NCBI GenBank assembly: GCA_018240785.1
Contig: JAFEFC010000006.1
Location: 62,001 to 126,000 of the forward strand
Reading direction: 5' to 3'
DNA length: 64,000 nucleotides
From: Pseudomonadota bacterium
Lineage (GTDB): Bacteria > Pseudomonadota > Gammaproteobacteria > Burkholderiales > Rhodocyclaceae
The translations under genes were made by a program, and so were the position numbers. The notes under the pieces were generated by a model. That model made no database searches, had not been told where the DNA came from, and saw only the letters and a list, made by a program, of their open reading frames with translations. Below are positions 1 through 8,401 of this stretch, piece by piece. How positions within the stretch are numbered: the first letter of the stretch is position 1; each line of letters begins with the position of its first letter.

Positions 1-936
1 GATCGACACGCCGACCACCCTCCCCGGCATCACGCGCTTGTGCGCATCCAGGGTGGCGAAATAGGCCGCATGCGGGCCGCCGAAGCCCAGCGGCACGCCG
101 AAGCGCTGCGTGGTGCCGATCGCGACGTCGGCACCGAATTCGCCCGGCGGCTTCAGCAGCGTGAGCGCCAGCAGGTCGGCGGCGACCACCACCAGCGCCT
201 TTTTCGCATGCGCGGCGTCGACGATGGCGGAGTAATCGATCACCTCGCCGGTCGTGGCCGGGTATTGCAGCAGCACGCCGAAGAACTCGTGCGCAGCGAG
301 TTCGGTCGCCGGGTTGCCGACGATCACGTCGAAGCCGAGCGGTTCGGCGCGGGTGCGCACCACCTCGATCGTCTGCGGATGGCAGTCGCGGGACACGAAG
401 AAGGCCTTCGCCGGGTTCTTCGACAGGCGCTGGCAGAAGGTCATCGCTTCCGCGGCGGCAGTCGCCTCGTCGAGCAGCGAGGCATTGGCGATCTCCATGC
501 CGGTGAGATCGGTCACCATGGTCTGGAAGTTCAGCAGCACTTCCAGCCGACCCTGCGAAATTTCGGGCTGATACGGCGTGTACGCGGTGTACCAGGCCGG
601 ATTCTCCAGCACGTTGCGCAGCACGACGGGCGGCGTATGGCAATCGTAGTAGCCCGTGCCGATGAAGGAACGGAACACCCGGTTCTTACCCGCGATGTCG
701 CGCAGCATCGCGAGCGCATCCGCTTCGCTGCGGCTCTCTGGGAGGGAAAGGGGCGATGCCGACCGGATGGATGAGGGAATCACCCGGTCGACGAGTTGAT
801 CGAGCGAGTCGAGGCCGAGGACGTGCAGCATCGCGCGCGTTTCGCTCTCGTCCGGACCGATGTGGCGGCCGACGAAATCGTCGCGCTGTTCGAATTGCGC
901 AAGCGTCGCGGAAAGGTGGGTGTCGTTCATGTTCAT
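1..936 (-). CDS. gcvP: Glycine dehydrogenase (decarboxylating), P protein, 5' part only
   Basis: P protein of the glycine cleavage system, which decarboxylates glycine and passes the aminomethyl group to lipoyl-GcvH. Only the first 312 codons are in the window and the gene runs off the left edge. Visible family landmarks are an N-terminal RHIGP motif, [17 protein letters not shown] and [12 protein letters not shown], all typical of the N-terminal half of GcvP. The pyridoxal-phosphate lysine lies in the missing C-terminal half. Two in-frame ATGs (936 and 930) sit close together and I chose the first. The gene follows gcvH after 29 bases, so the two are probably co-transcribed. gcvT is not adjacent. 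Confidence 0.93.
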   Translation of the reverse strand, partial: MNMNDTHLSATLAQFEQRDDFVGRHIGPDESETRAMLHVLGLDSLDQLVDRVIPSSIRSASPLSLPESRSEADALAMLRDIAGKNRVFRSFIGTGYYDCHTPPVVLRNVLENPAWYTAYTPYQPEISQGRLEVLLNFQTMVTDLTGMEIANASLLDEATAAAEAMTFCQRLSKNPAKAFFVSRDCHPQTIEVVRTRAEPLGFDVIVGNPATELAAHEFFGVLLQYPATTGEVIDYSAIVDAAHAKKALVVVAADLLALTLLKPPGEFGADVAIGTTQRFGVPLGFGGPHAAYFATLDAHKRVMPGRVVGVSI

Positions 937-965
937 GGCGTGGGCGGCGGGCGGAAGAAGGACGA

Positions 966-1334
966 TCAGGCAGTCAGCTTGTCGTAGGCAGCCTGCTCGA
1001 GGAGCCCGGTGACCGCGGCCGGATCATCGAGGCGGATGCGGATGAACCAGCCGGCGCCGAGCGGATCCTCATTCACGGTGGCGGGGGCCTCGGCGAGCGC
1101 GGTGTTGACTTCGACGACGGTGCCGCCCAGCGGCATCTTCAGTTCGCCGGCGGCCTTCACCGACTCGATCACCGCGGCCTCGTCACCGGCCGCGAAATGC
1201 GCATCGACTTCCGGCAGTTGCACGAAGACAATGTCGCCCAGTGCATTCTGCGCGTAGTCGGTGATGCCGACCGTTGCGACGTCGCCCTCGACGCGCAGCC
1301 ATTCGTGGTCTTCGGTGAATTTCAGGGTGCTCAT
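966..1334 (-). CDS. gcvH: Glycine cleavage system H protein
   Basis: Lipoyl carrier protein of the glycine cleavage system, 122 residues, the normal family length. It begins [17 protein letters not shown] and carries the lipoylated lysine (about K60) in the conserved ESVKA context. The ATG at 1334 is preceded by AGGAG. An upstream in-frame extension to 1391 has no ribosome-binding site and would add residues the family lacks, so I rejected it. gcvH is the first gene of the gcvH-gcvP unit and faces the LysR regulator across a short AT-rich promoter region. Confidence 0.96.
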   Translation of the reverse strand: MSTLKFTEDHEWLRVEGDVATVGITDYAQNALGDIVFVQLPEVDAHFAAGDEAAVIESVKAAGELKMPLGGTVVEVNTALAEAPATVNEDPLGAGWFIRIRLDDPAAVTGLLEQAAYDKLTA

Positions 1335-1416
1335 GCTCTCTCCTTGGGGCTCTACGGTTGACGGGGCTGACGTTCGATGTTGCGCGAGCATCCTAAGGCG
1401 ATCATTCCATTTCTAG

Positions 1417-1437
1417 ATTTGATAACTGAAATCAAAT
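1417..1437. promoter_or_regulatory. Perfect 7-bp inverted repeat, candidate LysR operator
   Basis: ATTTGAT, seven bases, then ATCAAAT. The repeat lies between divergent gcvH and lysR in an AT-rich patch that contrasts with the GC-rich surroundings. LysR-family proteins typically bind interrupted palindromes of this kind next to their own gene, so it is a plausible autoregulatory site that could also act on gcvHP. A further half-site-like ATTTGAAAT follows at about 1444. No binding evidence is available. Confidence 0.5.
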
Positions 1438-1446
1438 CATTAATAT
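1419..1446 (+). promoter_or_regulatory. Predicted sigma-70 promoter for the LysR gene
   Basis: TTGATA (1419-1424), 16 bases, TAATAT (1441-1446). The -10 box is only about 18 bases before the ATG at 1465, implying a very short leader. It overlaps the inverted repeat at 1417-1437, as expected for negative autoregulation. Confidence 0.45.
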
Positions 1447-1464
1447 TTGAAATGTCACGAAGCC

Positions 1465-2316
1465 ATGGCCAACATCCCGACCGATCTGCTGAGAACCTTC
1501 GTCAAGGCGGTGGACCTGGGCAGCTTCACCCGTGCCGCCGACGCGGTGGGGCGGACGCAGTCGGCGATCAGCCTGCAGGTGCGGCGCCTGGAGGAACTGC
1601 TCGACGTACAGCTTTTCGTGCGCGGCACGCATCGGGTGAAGCTCACCGATGAAGGCGAGGTTCTCGCCGGCTATGCACGACGCATCCTGACCCTCAACGA
1701 CGAGGCGGTGAGCAGCCTGCAGCGGCCCAAGGTGGCCGGCATCGTGCGACTGGGCGCGCCGCACGAGTACACCGCGTCGTTGTTGCCGGTGATTCTCGGC
1801 AAATTCGCCCAGTCCCACCCTGGGGTCATGCTCGAAGTGACGTGCGACCTGAGCAAGAACCTCCTCGCGAGGCAGCAGAAGGGCGAGTTCGATCTCGTCA
1901 TCGCGTTGCACGACGACCCCGGTGAAACCCGGGGGATCAAGGTCCTCACCGAGCCGCTGGTGTGGATCAGCGATCTCGACCACACCCGCCACACGCAACG
2001 CCCGCTGCCGCTGGTCGTGGCCCCGCCCCCCTGCATCTATCGCAACCGGATGCTGCAGACGCTAGGCCGCCTTGCCCTTCCATGGCGCATCGCCTACATC
2101 AGCTCGAGCTACAGCGGCATCTCCGCTGCGGTACGGGCCGGCCTGGGCGTCACCCTGCTCGCTGCCAGCACCGTGCCGGAAGGGGTGCGAACGCTGGACG
2201 AGCGCGACGGTTTTCCGGCGATGGGCGAACTCGACGTGCGGCTGCACATGAATGACGAGAACGCGACCGAGGCCGCACGCTGCCTCGCGGATTACATCGC
2301 CGCAAGCCTGGCCTGA
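1465..2316 (+). CDS. LysR-family transcriptional regulator
   Basis: Protein of 283 residues with an N-terminal winged helix-turn-helix (about residues 1-60, including FVKAVDLGSFTRAADAVGRT and SAISLQVRRLEELL) and a LysR-type effector-binding domain (about 88-280). The ATG at 1465 was chosen because family members start a few residues before the DLLRTFVKA segment; a TTG at 1447 in the same frame is possible. The gene is divergent from gcvH-gcvP, so control of glycine cleavage is possible. Many LysR genes regulate unlinked targets, and nothing in the sequence reveals the ligand. Confidence 0.9.
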   Translation: MANIPTDLLRTFVKAVDLGSFTRAADAVGRTQSAISLQVRRLEELLDVQLFVRGTHRVKLTDEGEVLAGYARRILTLNDEAVSSLQRPKVAGIVRLGAPHEYTASLLPVILGKFAQSHPGVMLEVTCDLSKNLLARQQKGEFDLVIALHDDPGETRGIKVLTEPLVWISDLDHTRHTQRPLPLVVAPPPCIYRNRMLQTLGRLALPWRIAYISSSYSGISAAVRAGLGVTLLAASTVPEGVRTLDERDGFPAMGELDVRLHMNDENATEAARCLADYIAASLA

Positions 2317-2389
2317 GGGCTGCCGCCCTCCTCCCCGAGCGGTTCGGAGGCGCGCTCTCGCGCCCCGAGATGCCGCAGCCCCCGACACC

Positions 2390-3922
2390 TCAGAACCACA
2401 CTTCCATCTGCGCGCCCATCAGCCACTTGCTGCTGCCGGTGAAGGTCGTGTTGCCGAAGCCGACCTTGTCGCTGCTGTCGTAACTGAAGCCGTTCAGGTT
2501 CTTGTCCCAGTGCAGGAAGCTGCCGAACACGCGCAGTTCGGGGCGGCCGAAGAGGCCGAGGCTCTGGTCGAGCTTGAATGTCGGCGCAACCGTCAGCTTG
2601 TAGAAATTGCCCGATGCCGACGAATGGGTGCTGTCCAGGTCCATGTACTGGACGCTGCCTTCGTACTGCATCGAGAAGTTCCTGTTGATGACGTTGTTGA
2701 GGCGCAGGTTGAACGTCGCCCACTTGTACTCGTCGCCCGGGTTGAACCGATCCTTGCTCACTTCGGCCATCACCGCCGGCGCGATCTGCCAGTTCGGCGC
2801 CAGGTCGGTCACCCCCATCGTGAACACGCGCACGGCCATGGCATCGTTGGTCAGCGTGGCGTCGGCACCGATACGCTTGACCTCGGCACCCAGTCCGTGG
2901 CCGTACAACACCCCGCTCTTCGACACACCCTTCGCCAGACCGTAGAACGACGGTTCGTGATAGGCCAGCATGCCGTGGTAGCCGGCAGTGGCGCGACCGG
3001 TGAAGACCTTGCCGTCGCTGTCGATGAACGTGCCGTTGTTGGGGGCGCGGATCCCGCTCAGCATGAGCTGCCAGTTGCCGAAGTAGTTGTTGAGCGTGGT
3101 GATGTAGCTCTTGCCGCGGACCTTGTCGCTCTCGCTGTCCGCATCGCGGTTGAGGAAGTCGCGACCGTATACCGTCAGGTTGGTTTTCCACTCCGGCGTC
3201 ACCTGCACGTCGTACACGCCGGCGCCGGTTCCCGACAGGAAGATGACATCGCTGTCGATGAAGTGGACGCTGAAGTTCTCCCTGTCGAAGCGCTTGCCCG
3301 CCCACAGCGTCGCGTTCTCCAGCGCCGTGCCCTTGAAGGCCGCCAGACCGCCCATTTCGGCATACAGGTGGCGCACGTTGACGCCGTTCTCGCCCGCCGT
3401 CCAGTCGTTGTTGCTGCTGGCGCCGTCGGCCAGCATGAACTGGAAACGCGCCCAGCTGCCGTCGTCGGCGCGGAAGTTCTTCGCCAGCCTGGCTTCCACA
3501 TACGTGTCGCTCTCCAGGCCCAGGCGCCCCACCGCGCCACCCAGCCGACCAGCCGGAGTGATGTAGGGGCCGACGCCCTTGGTGGTGAACATGTTGCTGC
3601 TCGACAGCGTTCCGGCGCGCGCATAGGCACCGAATTCGAACGAAGCGGCCGTTTCGGCCACCTTCTCGTTGAGCGCGGCCTGCTTTCTTGCAGCCTCCTT
3701 CGCCGCCGCTGCGGCGGTATCGGCCTGCTGCGCCACGCCGCTCGCCTGCTCGGCCGTGGTGGTCGCCTGTTGCGCCAGCGCGGTCACCCTGCCGAGTTGT
3801 TCCTCGAGCCTGGCGATGCGCGCTTCCAGCTCCTCAACCCGTTGCGGCTTGCCGGTTTCGGCGGCGGCCAGCCCGCAAGAGCCGATTGCGATGCCGAGGG
3901 CGACAGCGGTTTTCGTGAACAT
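2390..3922 (-). CDS. LamB/ScrY-family carbohydrate porin
   Basis: Outer-membrane sugar channel of 510 residues. A signal peptide (about 1-21, ending AAA) is followed by a 60-70 residue segment of heptad-like, alanine-rich sequence (VEELEARIARLEEQL onward). That matches the periplasmic coiled coil that distinguishes ScrY-type porins from LamB. The barrel part shows LamB-family landmarks: YARAGT, TLWAGKRF, a GAGVYD segment, RPELRVFGSF and the terminal GAQMEVWF ending in phenylalanine. The ATG at 3922 has GGAG upstream. A HexR-type palindrome lies 114 bases upstream, so expression is probably tied to hexose catabolism. Its sugar specificity cannot be read from sequence; sucrose, glucose and maltodextrins are all possible. 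Confidence 0.9.
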   Translation of the reverse strand: MFTKTAVALGIAIGSCGLAAAETGKPQRVEELEARIARLEEQLGRVTALAQQATTTAEQASGVAQQADTAAAAAKEAARKQAALNEKVAETAASFEFGAYARAGTLSSSNMFTTKGVGPYITPAGRLGGAVGRLGLESDTYVEARLAKNFRADDGSWARFQFMLADGASSNNDWTAGENGVNVRHLYAEMGGLAAFKGTALENATLWAGKRFDRENFSVHFIDSDVIFLSGTGAGVYDVQVTPEWKTNLTVYGRDFLNRDADSESDKVRGKSYITTLNNYFGNWQLMLSGIRAPNNGTFIDSDGKVFTGRATAGYHGMLAYHEPSFYGLAKGVSKSGVLYGHGLGAEVKRIGADATLTNDAMAVRVFTMGVTDLAPNWQIAPAVMAEVSKDRFNPGDEYKWATFNLRLNNVINRNFSMQYEGSVQYMDLDSTHSSASGNFYKLTVAPTFKLDQSLGLFGRPELRVFGSFLHWDKNLNGFSYDSSDKVGFGNTTFTGSSKWLMGAQMEVWF

Positions 3923-4382
3923 CTGGTGTCTCCGTTTGTGTTTTTTGGTCGATGCAGTCCCGGGCGAACGAAGGGAGGAATGCGAGGCTGCGACGACATG
4001 CCTGGCGATCAAGGTTCGCGCGAGATGCGTCGGATTGTAGGAATACTACATTCTTGATGCAAGCATTTTGTAGTTTTCTTTCTTCGTTTTTCAGAGCATC
4101 GACACTGACACTCGCCTGCACATTCTCATATGTGACGCGATACGGACTGTCGCGAGGCGATAGGAAGACCCGGCCCTTGACCCCGCCGGCGGATCCATTT
4201 GTTTGTTTCTTTCATCCTGAAGGTGGAAGATCGCGGTGTTGCTTGAGCGCCCTGCGCAGCGGGACGGTGTCCAGCCCAGGTGCAAACCGGATCGCCCCCG
4301 CGTCGCCCGTGGCAAAGTAGCGGGGAGCACCGCCCTCCCACCCGGCCATGACCGAAAACCGCAACGATCCGAGGACGCCGAC
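3923..4382. other. Divergent intergenic region between porin and glk
   Basis: 460 bases without a credible gene. It holds the HexR-type site at 4036-4050, a second loose TTTGTAG half-site at about 4067 and a weak palindrome CACAT-N6-ATGTG at 4119-4134. It is locally richer in A+T than the flanking genes. I see no convincing -35/-10 pair for glk. Confidence 0.6.
4036..4050. promoter_or_regulatory. HexR-type operator upstream of the porin
   Basis: TGTAGGAATACTACA, a 15-bp palindrome with TGTAG and CTACA arms. It is nearly identical to the sites before zwf (36085) and edd (36298). HexR of proteobacteria is known to bind TGTA-rich palindromes of this length in front of Entner-Doudoroff genes, and hexR is encoded in this window. 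The position, 114 bases before the porin start codon, fits promoter control. Confidence 0.75.
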
Positions 4383-5393
4383 ATGCATTCCGGCTCTTTT
4401 CGCACCGCAGACACCTTCCCGCGCCTGGTCGGCGACATCGGTGGCACCAACGCGCGCTTCGCCCTGATCCTCGCGCCGGACAGCGATTTGGAGGCTGTCC
4501 GCACCCTGCCCTGCGCCGGTTTTTCCGGCCCGGCCGAAGCAATCGAGCACTACCTCGCCAGCAGCGGGCTTCCGCGCCCACGCTGCGGTGCGTTCGGCGT
4601 CGCCACCCCGGTCGACGGCGACCTCGTGCGCATGACCAATCACGACTGGGCGTTCTCGGTCCGGGCCTTGCGCGACACCCTGGGCCTCGAGCGCCTGGAA
4701 GTGCTCAACGACTTCACTGCTCTGGCGATGGCGCTGCCCGGCCTCAGCGGGGCCGACCTGCTGCAGGTGGGAGGCGGCGGGCCGGTGGCGCGTCATGCCA
4801 TCGGCCTGATCGGCGCCGGCACCGGGCTGGGGGTGTCGGGCCTCGTGCCGTGCGCTCACGACTACGTGCCGCTGGACAGTGAAGGCGGGCATGTAACGCT
4901 TGCCGCCAGCGACACGCACGAGGCGGAACTGCTTGCCTGGTTCGCCACGCGCCATGCGCACGTCTCTGCAGAGCGGGTGCTGTCGGGTCCTGGCCTCGTT
5001 GCACTGCACCAGGCGCATGCAGCCCTCCGGGGCGTGCCGGCCGAACCCCTGACCGCGGCCGAGATCACCGAGAGCGCACTGTCGGGACGCTCGCCGTCCT
5101 GCGTCGCCACGCTGGAGAGCTTTTGCGCCTTTCTAGGCACGGTCGCGTCGGATCTCGCACTGACCCTGGGCGCGCGCGGCGGCATCTTCATCGGCGGCGG
5201 CATCGTGCCGCGCCTGGGCGAATTCTTCGCCCGCTCGCGCTTCCGCGAACGGTTCGAGGCCAAGGGTCGGTTCAGCAGCTACCTCGCCGCCATTCCGACC
5301 TTCGTCATTCGCGCGCCCCACGCCGGGCTTGCCGGCGCTGCGCGCGCACTGGATCGCGCGCTCTCCTCCTCCTCCGCGGCGCACAGCGACTGA
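4383..5393 (+). CDS. glk: Glucokinase (Glk family)
   Basis: ATP-dependent phosphorylation of glucose to glucose-6-phosphate in the cytoplasm, 336 residues. It belongs to the bacterial Glk family rather than ROK: N-terminal phosphate loop DIGGTNARFAL (about residues 18-28), LNDFTALAMALP, GAGTGLGVSGLVP and the C-terminal GGIFIGGGIVPRL segment. The ATG at 4383 is preceded by GAGGA; longer in-frame starts back to 4236 lack family similarity. It stands divergent from the porin and is followed by a strong terminator. Its product would enter the Zwf-Edd-Eda route encoded at 34-39 kb. Confidence 0.93.
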   Translation: MHSGSFRTADTFPRLVGDIGGTNARFALILAPDSDLEAVRTLPCAGFSGPAEAIEHYLASSGLPRPRCGAFGVATPVDGDLVRMTNHDWAFSVRALRDTLGLERLEVLNDFTALAMALPGLSGADLLQVGGGGPVARHAIGLIGAGTGLGVSGLVPCAHDYVPLDSEGGHVTLAASDTHEAELLAWFATRHAHVSAERVLSGPGLVALHQAHAALRGVPAEPLTAAEITESALSGRSPSCVATLESFCAFLGTVASDLALTLGARGGIFIGGGIVPRLGEFFARSRFRERFEAKGRFSSYLAAIPTFVIRAPHAGLAGAARALDRALSSSSAAHSD

Positions 5394-5431
5394 CCCGGCG
5401 CACCCGCGCTTCGCACCCGTGCGCATCTGCA

Positions 5432-5460
5432 GGGCCCGATTTCGGTCGGGCCCTTTTCTT
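5432..5460 (+). terminator. Rho-independent terminator after glk
   Basis: GGGCCCGA, six-base loop, TCGGGCCC, then TTTTCTT. A perfect 8-bp GC-rich stem followed by a U-rich tail, 38 bases after the glk stop. Confidence 0.9.
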
Positions 5461-5486
5461 GTCCATGAAATTTTTCCACATGGTGC

Positions 5487-5515
5487 TTGACATCCTCCCG
5501 ATCGCGTAATTTAAT
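5487..5515 (+). promoter_or_regulatory. Predicted sigma-70 promoter of the sugar ABC operon
   Basis: TTGACA (5487-5492), 17 bases, TTTAAT (5510-5515). A consensus -35 with optimal spacing, located between the glk terminator and the ROK regulator start at 5573. Confidence 0.7.
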
Positions 5516-5535
5516 AAACCAACTTGATTTATTAA
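5511..5535. promoter_or_regulatory. 8-bp inverted repeat over the -10 region, candidate ROK operator
   Basis: TTAATAAA, nine bases, TTTATTAA: perfect arms within an AT-rich patch that overlaps the -10 box and likely start site. NagC/Mlc-type ROK repressors recognise AT-rich palindromes of similar size, and the next gene encodes a ROK regulator. Repression of its own operon, relieved by sugar, is the simplest reading. Confidence 0.6.
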
Positions 5536-5572
5536 TAAGAACCGCCGATCCCCGGACGGGAAGGAGACAACC

Positions 5573-6820
5573 ATGGCAATTGCCCAAGGCGGGCGCGGCC
5601 GCAACTCGGCGCGCCTCCGTCGCTTCAACGAGAGGCTGCTGCTGCAGGTGCTGCGTCGCTCGGGCGAGGCCTCCAAGGCCGAGCTCGCCCGTCGCACCCA
5701 CCTCACCAGCACCGCGATCGGCAGCATCATCCAGTCGCTCGAGGAGAGCGAGCTGATCGTCTATACCGGACGCCGCACCGAGGGCCAGCGCGGGCAGCCG
5801 GCGACGCTGATCGACCTCAACCCCAAGGGCGCCTTCGGCATCGGTGTGCGGCTCGACCGCGACAGCATCGAGACCGCGCTGCTCGATTTCGGCGGCAACA
5901 TCCTCGCCCGCCGCGTGCATGACCGCACCCTGCCCCCGCCCGACGAGGCGCTGGCGCTGGTGCAGGCCGACATCGAGGCGGTGCTCGAGGCGATCACCCC
6001 CGAGGAGCGCGAGCGGCTTGCCGGCATCGGTGTGGCGCAGCCCTTCAACCTCGGCGCCTGGCTCAAGCAGCTCAACCTGTCGCAGCCGGACTTCCGCGCC
6101 TGGGACGAAGTCGACTTCGCCTTCGAGCTGGGCGAAGCCACCGGCCTGCCGGTGTTCAGCGAGAACGACGGCAATGCCGCCGCCATCGCTGAACTCTTCT
6201 ACGGCTGCGGGCGCGAGTACGACGATTTCCTGTATGTCTTCATGGGACCGGTGATCGGCTGCGGCGTCGCGCTCAACGGCGACTGCCTGCGCGGCGTCAC
6301 CGGCAACGCGGGCGACATCGCGGTGATGCCGGTGCCACCCGGCAACCTGCCCTCGGCACAGAAGCCGGCCGGCAAGTGGGACCTGCTGCTGTCGCGCGCG
6401 TCGCTCAATGCGCTGGCGCGCCATCTGCGCCACTCCGGGGCCATTGTCGCCAACCACGCCGATCTCGAGCGCCACATCCGCGCCCACCATCCGGCCGTCG
6501 AGGAATGGGTGGAGGACTGCATCGATGCGCTGGTGCCGCCGCTGCATTCCGCGCTGTGCATCCTCGACGTGCCGGTGATCGTGTTCGACGCCGATGTCGA
6601 CGCCGGGCTCATCGATCTGCTGCAGCGCCGCCTGGCGGCCGCGCTGGCCGAATCCGTGGCCGAGGGCCGCAGCGTGCCCGAGCTGGTGCGCGGCTCCTTC
6701 GGCTCCGACGCAGGCGCGGTCGGTGCCGCCAGCCTGCCGATGTTCTTCAGTTTCTCCCCGCGCGCCGAGATCCTGCGCAACCGGGGCATTTCGATGGAGG
6801 AAGCGCGCGATGCCGATTGA
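5573..6820 (+). CDS. ROK-family transcriptional repressor of the sugar operon
   Basis: Protein of 415 residues. An N-terminal winged helix (about residues 15-75; [20 protein letters not shown] is the recognition region) is followed by a ROK sugar-sensing domain with [14 protein letters not shown] and a glycine-rich [13 protein letters not shown] segment. The usual ROK zinc motif (CxCGxxGC) is not evident; at the equivalent place the sequence reads [14 protein letters not shown], so the domain probably senses sugar without kinase activity. The start has GGAG upstream. The stop overlaps the ABC ATPase start by 11 bases, placing it first in the operon. Layout and neighbours resemble the frc (fructose) locus of Sinorhizobium meliloti, which is inference. 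Confidence 0.9.
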   Translation: MAIAQGGRGRNSARLRRFNERLLLQVLRRSGEASKAELARRTHLTSTAIGSIIQSLEESELIVYTGRRTEGQRGQPATLIDLNPKGAFGIGVRLDRDSIETALLDFGGNILARRVHDRTLPPPDEALALVQADIEAVLEAITPEERERLAGIGVAQPFNLGAWLKQLNLSQPDFRAWDEVDFAFELGEATGLPVFSENDGNAAAIAELFYGCGREYDDFLYVFMGPVIGCGVALNGDCLRGVTGNAGDIAVMPVPPGNLPSAQKPAGKWDLLLSRASLNALARHLRHSGAIVANHADLERHIRAHHPAVEEWVEDCIDALVPPLHSALCILDVPVIVFDADVDAGLIDLLQRRLAAALAESVAEGRSVPELVRGSFGSDAGAVGAASLPMFFSFSPRAEILRNRGISMEEARDAD

Positions 6821-8354
6821 CCAGACCCGCCCGGTGCTCGAGATGCGCGGCATCTCCAAGACCTTTCCCGGCGTGAAGGCCTTGCGCGAGGTGTCGCTGA
6901 CGCTCTACCCCGGCGAGGTGCATTCGCTGATGGGCGAGAACGGCGCCGGCAAGTCCACGCTGATGAAGATCCTGTCCGGTGCCTACCAGGCCGACGCCGG
7001 TGCGGAAATCCGCATCGACGGCCAGCCGGTGGTGATCGATGGCCCGCTGTCGGCCAAGGCGCTGGGGGTGGCGGTGATCTACCAGGAGCTGGCGCTGTGC
7101 CCCAGCCTGACGGTGGCCGAGAACATCTACCTCGGCCGCGAGCTGCGCCATGGCGGGCGCGTCGATCGCCGCGCCATGGAAGCCGCCTGTGCCGACGTGC
7201 TGGCGCGGCTCGGCGCCGGTTTCGGGCCGAAGACCGTCGTCGGCGACCTGTCCATCGCCGAACGCCAGTTGGTCGAGATCGCCCGCGCGGTGCATGCCAA
7301 TGCGCGCATCCTGGTGATGGACGAGCCGACCACGCCGCTGTCCTCGCGCGAGACCGATCGCCTGTTCGCGCTGATCCGCCAGTTGCGCGCCGACGGCCTC
7401 GCCATTGTCTACGTCAGCCACCGCATGGCCGAGATCTACGAGCTGTCGGATCGCGTGTCGGTGCTGCGCGACGGCACCTATGTCGGGACGCTGGGCCGCG
7501 ACCGCCTGTCGGCCGAGTCGCTGGTGCAGATGATGGTCGGCCGCGACCTCTCCGGCTTCTACAAGAAGGATCACGGCGCCTACGAACCGGGCAAGGTGGT
7601 GATGGCGGTGCGCGACATGAAGGATGGCCGCCGCGTGCGCGGCTGCAGCTTCGACCTGCACGCCGGCGAAGTGCTCGGCATCGCCGGCCTGGTCGGCGCC
7701 GGCCGCACCGAACTCGCGCGCCTGATCTTCGGCGCCGACGAGCGCACCGGCGGCGAGCTGGTGGTCGACGGCCTGCCGGTGCGCCTGCGCACCCCGCTCG
7801 ACGCAATCCGCGCCGGCGTGGTGTACCTCACCGAGGATCGCAAGGGCCGCGGCCTGTTCCTCGACATGAGCGTGCGCGACAACATCAATGTGTGCGCCTG
7901 CTCGGACGATGCCCGCGGCGCCGGCGTGCTCAACCTCGCCAAGGCCCGCGAGCGTGCCAACGGCGCAATCCGCGACCTGAAGATCCGCGTGCCGAACTCG
8001 CGGGTGAACGTCGGCGCGCTGTCGGGCGGCAACCAGCAGAAGGTGCTGCTGTCGCGGCTGCTGGAGATCAAGCCGCGCGTGCTGATCCTCGACGAGCCCA
8101 CGCGCGGCGTCGACATCGGCGCCAAGTCCGAGATCTACCGGATCATCAACGACCTCGCCCGCCAGGGAGTCGGCGTCATCGTGATCTCGAGCGAACTGCC
8201 GGAAATCGTCGGCACCGCCGACCGCGTGCTGGTCATGCGCGAAGGCGAGCTGGTCGGCGAGCTCGGCGGCTATTCCGGCAAGGCCATCACCCAGGAAGCC
8301 ATCATCGAACTCGCCACCGGCGCCGGTGGCGACAGCCTGCCGCGCGCCGCCTGA
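6810..8354 (+). CDS. Sugar ABC transporter ATP-binding protein (RbsA/FrcA class)
   Basis: Tandem-domain ATPase of a monosaccharide importer, 514 residues. The first nucleotide-binding domain has Walker [10 protein letters not shown] and Walker B LVMDEPT; its signature is the weak form LSIAERQ. The second has a degenerate Walker A ([10 protein letters not shown]) with a good signature LSGGNQQKV and Walker [12 protein letters not shown]. This asymmetry is normal for the CUT2/RbsA class. The region after the first Walker B reads TTPLSSRE where TAALS is more usual. The ATG at 6810 sits inside the ROK reading frame with GGAGG upstream, implying translational coupling. Confidence 0.95.
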   Translation: MPIDQTRPVLEMRGISKTFPGVKALREVSLTLYPGEVHSLMGENGAGKSTLMKILSGAYQADAGAEIRIDGQPVVIDGPLSAKALGVAVIYQELALCPSLTVAENIYLGRELRHGGRVDRRAMEAACADVLARLGAGFGPKTVVGDLSIAERQLVEIARAVHANARILVMDEPTTPLSSRETDRLFALIRQLRADGLAIVYVSHRMAEIYELSDRVSVLRDGTYVGTLGRDRLSAESLVQMMVGRDLSGFYKKDHGAYEPGKVVMAVRDMKDGRRVRGCSFDLHAGEVLGIAGLVGAGRTELARLIFGADERTGGELVVDGLPVRLRTPLDAIRAGVVYLTEDRKGRGLFLDMSVRDNINVCACSDDARGAGVLNLAKARERANGAIRDLKIRVPNSRVNVGALSGGNQQKVLLSRLLEIKPRVLILDEPTRGVDIGAKSEIYRIINDLARQGVGVIVISSELPEIVGTADRVLVMREGELVGELGGYSGKAITQEAIIELATGAGGDSLPRAA

Positions 8355-8401
8355 CGGCGGCGACGCACCGCACACAAGAAACACCGCAGGAGAAGAAGAT
8401 C

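Noticed and set aside
1335-1464. Glycine riboswitch before gcvH
   Set aside because: The leader on the gcvH strand is short, and I see no pair of aptamer-like helices with conserved junction bases.
2252-4057. 601-codon open frame opposite the porin
   Set aside because: Low-complexity basic translation with no motif; the leftward porin has a signal peptide and family motifs.
4119-4134. CACAT-N6-ATGTG considered as a CRP site before glk
   Set aside because: The arms do not match TGTGA-N6-TCACA, and position relative to a promoter cannot be judged.
7097-8401. Large rightward frame running into the sugar permease
   Set aside because: This part is an out-of-frame shadow of the ABC ATPase. The permease begins at 8402 with its own ribosome-binding site.
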